Positions 32,828-35,595 of a DNA stretch of 35,595 nucleotides are shown in pieces. Under the pieces are notes generated by a model. It was not told the DNA's origin and did not search any database. It saw only the letters and a program-made list of their open reading frames with translations. The first letter of the stretch is position 1. Each line of letters starts with the position of its first letter. The position numbers were made by a program, and so were the translations under genes. The stretch is from NCBI GenBank assembly GCA_029261675.1, contig JAJDBA010000142.1, positions 1 to 35,595 of the forward strand. The letters are read 5' to 3'. The DNA comes from Nitrospinaceae bacterium (GTDB lineage: Bacteria; Nitrospinota; Nitrospinia; Nitrospinales; VA-1).

Positions 32828-33613
32828 ATGAAAATAGTCGTTTGCATCAAGCAAGTCCTCGACACTGCAGCTGAAATCCAAATTCAGGATGACAAAATTG
32901 TTTCCCCTGGTAGCCCACTGATCATGAACCCTTATGATGAGTTTGCTGTTGAGGAAGCGGTTTGTATTAAGGCCGCTTTACCAGAGTCCGAGGTTACCGT
33001 TATTTCGCTGGGCCCAGATAGTGTGAAGGAAACGCTGAAGAGGGCTTTGGCTATGGGAGCTGATCGGGCTATTCATATTTCCGATCCTTTATTTACAGGA
33101 TTGGATCATTCTATAGTCGCAAAGGTTCTGGCAAAGGCGATTCAAAAAAATTCCTTTGATTTGGTTCTCTGTGGCCGGCAGGCGGTAGATGATGATATGG
33201 CGCAGACCGGCCCTGCGTTAGCCGTGTTGCTGGATATACCATTCGTAACCGTTGTAACTAAAATTCAATTTTCTGAAAATTTTGAAACAGCGGATATCAC
33301 GCGACAGGTTGAAGGTGGATGTGAGACCCGTAAAAGTATGTCCTTGCCCTTTCTTGTAACTTGCCAAAAAGGATTGAATGAACCGCGATTGCCCTCTTTA
33401 AAAGGGATAATGGCGGCAAAGAAAAAAGAGATTCAAATTCTTAGCGCTACTGATCTGGAATTGGATGCGCAGTTTCTTGACCCCAAGAATAACCTGCTGC
33501 ATCCGATAAATCTCTCCTTGCCTCCTGAAAGAAAAAAAGGAATAATTCTGGAAGGCGAAGATATTGCTAAACAGTTGGCTACCATTATCCGTGAAGAAGA
33601 AAAGATCATTTAA
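32828..33613 (+). CDS. etfB: Electron transfer flavoprotein, beta subunit
   Basis: 261 residues from the ATG at 32828 (MKIVVCIKQVLDTAAEIQI); a TTG at 32813 would add MENPV. Signature elements: the N-terminal VVCIKQV strand, NPYDEFAVEEAVCIKAA, GPDSVKETLKRALAMGADRA and the AMP-binding-like GRQAVDDDMAQTGPALA. With EtfA it forms a soluble FAD heterodimer that carries electrons from acyl-CoA and other dehydrogenases to the ETF-quinone oxidoreductase. It precedes a small membrane protein and etfA on the same strand. An electron-bifurcating role cannot be judged here. Confidence 0.95.
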   Translation: MKIVVCIKQVLDTAAEIQIQDDKIVSPGSPLIMNPYDEFAVEEAVCIKAALPESEVTVISLGPDSVKETLKRALAMGADRAIHISDPLFTGLDHSIVAKVLAKAIQKNSFDLVLCGRQAVDDDMAQTGPALAVLLDIPFVTVVTKIQFSENFETADITRQVEGGCETRKSMSLPFLVTCQKGLNEPRLPSLKGIMAAKKKEIQILSATDLELDAQFLDPKNNLLHPINLSLPPERKKGIILEGEDIAKQLATIIREEEKII

Positions 33614-33634
33614 TTTTATAAGGCTTTGCCAAAA

Positions 33635-33811
33635 ATGAATGAAACGTCAACATCGAGTGAGCAAAATTTTTTCCAAAAAAATAAAGCAAAGTTTGGGTTG
33701 GGAGCTCTTGTTGCTTACGTCCTTCTTCTTGGGCTAGGTACTATAGGAGAAATATGGGAGATCGAGTGGATTCTGGATCTACCTCTGTTCCGGCCTCCCG
33801 GTAAGTATTGA
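33635..33811 (+). CDS. Small single-pass membrane protein between etfB and etfA
   Basis: 58 residues from the ATG at 33635 (AAGG 11 bases upstream). Polar N-terminus (MNETSTSSEQNFFQKNKAKF), one hydrophobic segment (GALVAYVLLLGLGTIGEIW) and a short C-terminus ending PPGKY. No family recognised. Its position inside the ETF operon suggests a membrane tether or assembly helper, but this is inference. A weak hairpin AAGCCT-AAA-AGGCTT follows. Confidence 0.55.
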   Translation: MNETSTSSEQNFFQKNKAKFGLGALVAYVLLLGLGTIGEIWEIEWILDLPLFRPPGKY

Positions 33812-33963
33812 TAAAAAATTAGTACATAAATGGCGAAGCCTAAAAAGGCTTATTAAATTTATACCTGTTTTTCTCCCTCCTTCATTTTTCTCCGTTGTAG
33901 TTTTCCCGTCGCTAGGTTATCCTTCATTCTTTTCAAGCTCAAACCATTTTTTTGGAGTATCCG

Positions 33964-34944
33964 TTGGAAAGTGAAATTACCATCATCGTTGTCGTTGAAC
34001 ACGATCAAAGCGGAATCAAACCGGTCACCTATGAGCTTCTCAACGCGGCCAGAAAACTGGCTGATACCGGAAAAATAATTGCTCTTTATTTCGCCGGTGC
34101 AGAAGAAGCGGATGAATCGACATTGATTCATCATGGGGCGGATGAGGTTCGTATTTGTATTCATCCAGATTATCATCAATACATTCATGAGACTTATGAG
34201 GCTGGGTTACTAAACGAGATCGAAAAAATTAAACCTGATATTGTCTTGATGCCTGCTTCCAATAGCGGAAAAGAGCTGTCAGCTGCAGTTGCCACTCGTC
34301 TGGGTGTAGCTTTGGCAACGGATTGTATTGATCTTCAGCTTTCTTTGGAGGGTGAAGTAACTATCAAGCGGCCTGTGTTCGCCGGAAAAGCCTATTCGCA
34401 GTGTAAATTGGGCGGATCCAAGCCTTATTTGATTACTTTGCGTCCTAATATTTTTCGTGGTGAGGGGGCAGATGAGACCCGAAATGGCGAAACTGTAAGA
34501 GAAAAAATCAGCCTGCCGGATTTTTTAAATCTCGAGCTTACCCGTGAAGTGGGGGCCAAACTTGATATTACAGAGGCCCGAATAATTGTTTCTGGCGGAT
34601 TGGGTATGCAGGGCCCTGAAAATTTCAAGCTATTGGAAGACCTGGCCGAGGTTCTGGGTGCGGCGGTCGCGGCTTCCCGACCGGTTGTGGATAATGGCTG
34701 GCAGGAATACTCGCATCAAGTAGGGCAAACGGGAAGAACCGTCTCACCCGATTTATATATTGCCTGCGGTATGTCCGGTGCTGTGCAACATCTAGCAGGC
34801 ATGTCTTCTTCCCGCTGCATTGTTGCCATTAATTCCGATCCAAATGCTGCCATATTTTCTGTTGCAGATTATGGCATTGTTGGGAATGCGCTGGAAATAG
34901 TCCCTTTGCTGACCCAGGAGTTCAAACGCATTCTAGAAGGTTGA
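33964..34944 (+). CDS. etfA: Electron transfer flavoprotein, alpha subunit
   Basis: 326 residues. I place the start at a TTG (33964) with GGAG six bases upstream; no ATG fits, and an earlier TTG at 33952 overlaps that site. The N-terminal domain begins ESEITIIVVVEHDQSGIKPV; the FAD domain is unmistakable: RIIVSGGLGMQGPENF, RPVVDNGWQEYSHQVGQTG and LYIACGMSGAVQHLAGMSSS, then VAINSDPNAAIFSVADYGIVG. It pairs with EtfB. Separated from etfB by a small membrane-protein gene and about 150 nt, which is unusual because etfB and etfA are usually adjacent. Confidence 0.96.
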   Translation: MESEITIIVVVEHDQSGIKPVTYELLNAARKLADTGKIIALYFAGAEEADESTLIHHGADEVRICIHPDYHQYIHETYEAGLLNEIEKIKPDIVLMPASNSGKELSAAVATRLGVALATDCIDLQLSLEGEVTIKRPVFAGKAYSQCKLGGSKPYLITLRPNIFRGEGADETRNGETVREKISLPDFLNLELTREVGAKLDITEARIIVSGGLGMQGPENFKLLEDLAEVLGAAVAASRPVVDNGWQEYSHQVGQTGRTVSPDLYIACGMSGAVQHLAGMSSSRCIVAINSDPNAAIFSVADYGIVGNALEIVPLLTQEFKRILEG

Positions 34945-34956
34945 ATTTTTTTAAGC

Positions 34957-35583
34957 ATGAATGATATTTTAGAAGATCCCCGCCTGAGCCTAAATGCGGA
35001 TGCCCCCTCCGAATTGATTGAGACGCAGCTTAACTCTTACCTTGATCTGCTAGTTAAGTGGAATCGAAAGATAAATCTTACCTCAGAAAAAACCCCCTCT
35101 GAAATTTTACATCGCCATATTTTTGATTCGTTGCAATACGCCAGGGTTATATCTCCAGCCGACCAAGTAATGGATATTGGTAGCGGGGCGGGTTTTCCTG
35201 GAATTCCTTTGAAGATTATTTATCCTCGTCTAGTTCTCACCTTGGTGGAGAGCCAGAGAAAACGTTGTAGTTTTCTTGAGGCTGTGGTCTCCAATTTGGT
35301 TCTGCAGGATGCGCGTGTGATCAACGAAAGGGCCGAAAAAATTTCACCGGAGCCGAGGGTAGGTGTGGTTATTTTGCGAGCGGTTTCCGATATTAAGAGC
35401 TGTCTTGATCTGGCCGTGCGGTTTTTGGGCAAGGGGGGAAAGGTTGTTTTAAAAAAGGGCCCTGAGGAAAACATGACGGCAGACCCACCGCATGGCAAAT
35501 TTTCCCTCATCGAGGAAGTTGGGGTCACCGGTTATAATGGTAAGAAGTCCAGCCTTCTAGTATTCGAAAAATGTTCCACGTGA
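34957..35583 (+). CDS. rsmG: 16S rRNA (guanine(527)-N7)-methyltransferase
   Basis: 208 residues. The SAM-binding motif is VMDIGSGAGFPGIPLKI (71-87), preceded by KWNRKINLTSEKTPSEILHR and followed by LVESQRKRCSFLEAV, all classic for RsmG (GidB). It methylates G527 of 16S rRNA; loss gives low-level streptomycin resistance in other bacteria. It lies 12 nt after etfA. rsmG usually precedes parA-parB near the origin, and here its stop codon lies within a parS site, so the par operon probably begins just beyond the window. Confidence 0.97.
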   Translation: MNDILEDPRLSLNADAPSELIETQLNSYLDLLVKWNRKINLTSEKTPSEILHRHIFDSLQYARVISPADQVMDIGSGAGFPGIPLKIIYPRLVLTLVESQRKRCSFLEAVVSNLVLQDARVINERAEKISPEPRVGVVILRAVSDIKSCLDLAVRFLGKGGKVVLKKGPEENMTADPPHGKFSLIEEVGVTGYNGKKSSLLVFEKCST

Positions 35584-35587
35584 AACA
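35572..35587. promoter_or_regulatory. parS: parS centromere site
   Basis: TGTTCCACGTGAAACA matches the ParB-binding consensus TGTTNCACGTGAAACA at every fixed position. It overlaps the rsmG stop (TGA, 35581-35583). ParB would nucleate here and spread; ParA then segregates the origin region. Only one site was found in the window. Confidence 0.93.
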
Positions 35588-35595
35588 TTTGCAAT

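Noticed and set aside
33835..33850. AAGCCT/AGGCTT hairpin after the small ETF-operon membrane protein
   Set aside because: Short stem and no T tract, so I do not call it a terminator.

Overview
The window is a replication-origin-proximal stretch of a Gram-negative bacterial chromosome (lipoproteins with lipoboxes, full-length GyrB with a large TOPRIM insert, moderate-to-low GC). It is laid out like a Nitrospinota or deltaproteobacterial-type genome, but that affiliation is an impression from protein style and cannot be proven from the sequence alone.

Region 1 (1-10962, everything on the minus strand) is housekeeping. Read in transcription order it holds dnaA; a compact intergenic region with the hallmarks of oriC (DnaA boxes, GC-rich spacer and five TAG repeats of the DnaA-trio type); gyrB; gyrA; a TPR lipoprotein; serS; tRNA-Ser(UGA); tRNA-Ser(GCU); a DUF2155 lipoprotein; tRNA-Arg(GCG); a CBS-pair protein; tRNA-Ser(GGA); and the SRP (4.5S-type) RNA. 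dnaN and recF are absent between dnaA and gyrB.

Region 2 (about 11430-30246, plus strand) is an almost complete HK97-type head and short siphovirus-type tail module. The order is holin-like membrane proteins, putative small terminase, TerL, an RCAP_rcc01079-like spike base protein coupled to a beta-propeller, portal, prohead protease, major capsid protein, connector and head-tail genes, tail terminator, tail tube, tail chaperones joined by a textbook -1 frameshift site, a short tape measure, tail tip and hub proteins, and a tail-fibre-like protein. I see no integrase, replication gene or endolysin. The module sits at the origin between dnaA and etf/rsmG/parS, so it is either a defective prophage or a domesticated gene-transfer-agent-like element. 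An antisense cassette of small zinc-ribbon membrane proteins, with duplications and a G9-tract frameshift, interrupts the tail module (22932-24434).

Region 3 (30262-32727) looks regulatory. It has an orphan receiver-domain protein, a LexA/CI-type S24 repressor with two predicted HTH domains, and a divergent promoter whose -35/-10 spacer contains a 14-bp palindromic operator. The promoter drives two small genes: a Cys4 protein and a sigma-region-4-like HTH protein. The simplest model is SOS-triggered repressor cleavage, then the HTH activator, then structural gene expression.

Region 4 (32828-35595) is housekeeping again: etfB, a small membrane protein, etfA and rsmG, whose stop codon lies inside a perfect-consensus parS site (35572-35587). 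This marks the ParABS centromere region next to the origin.
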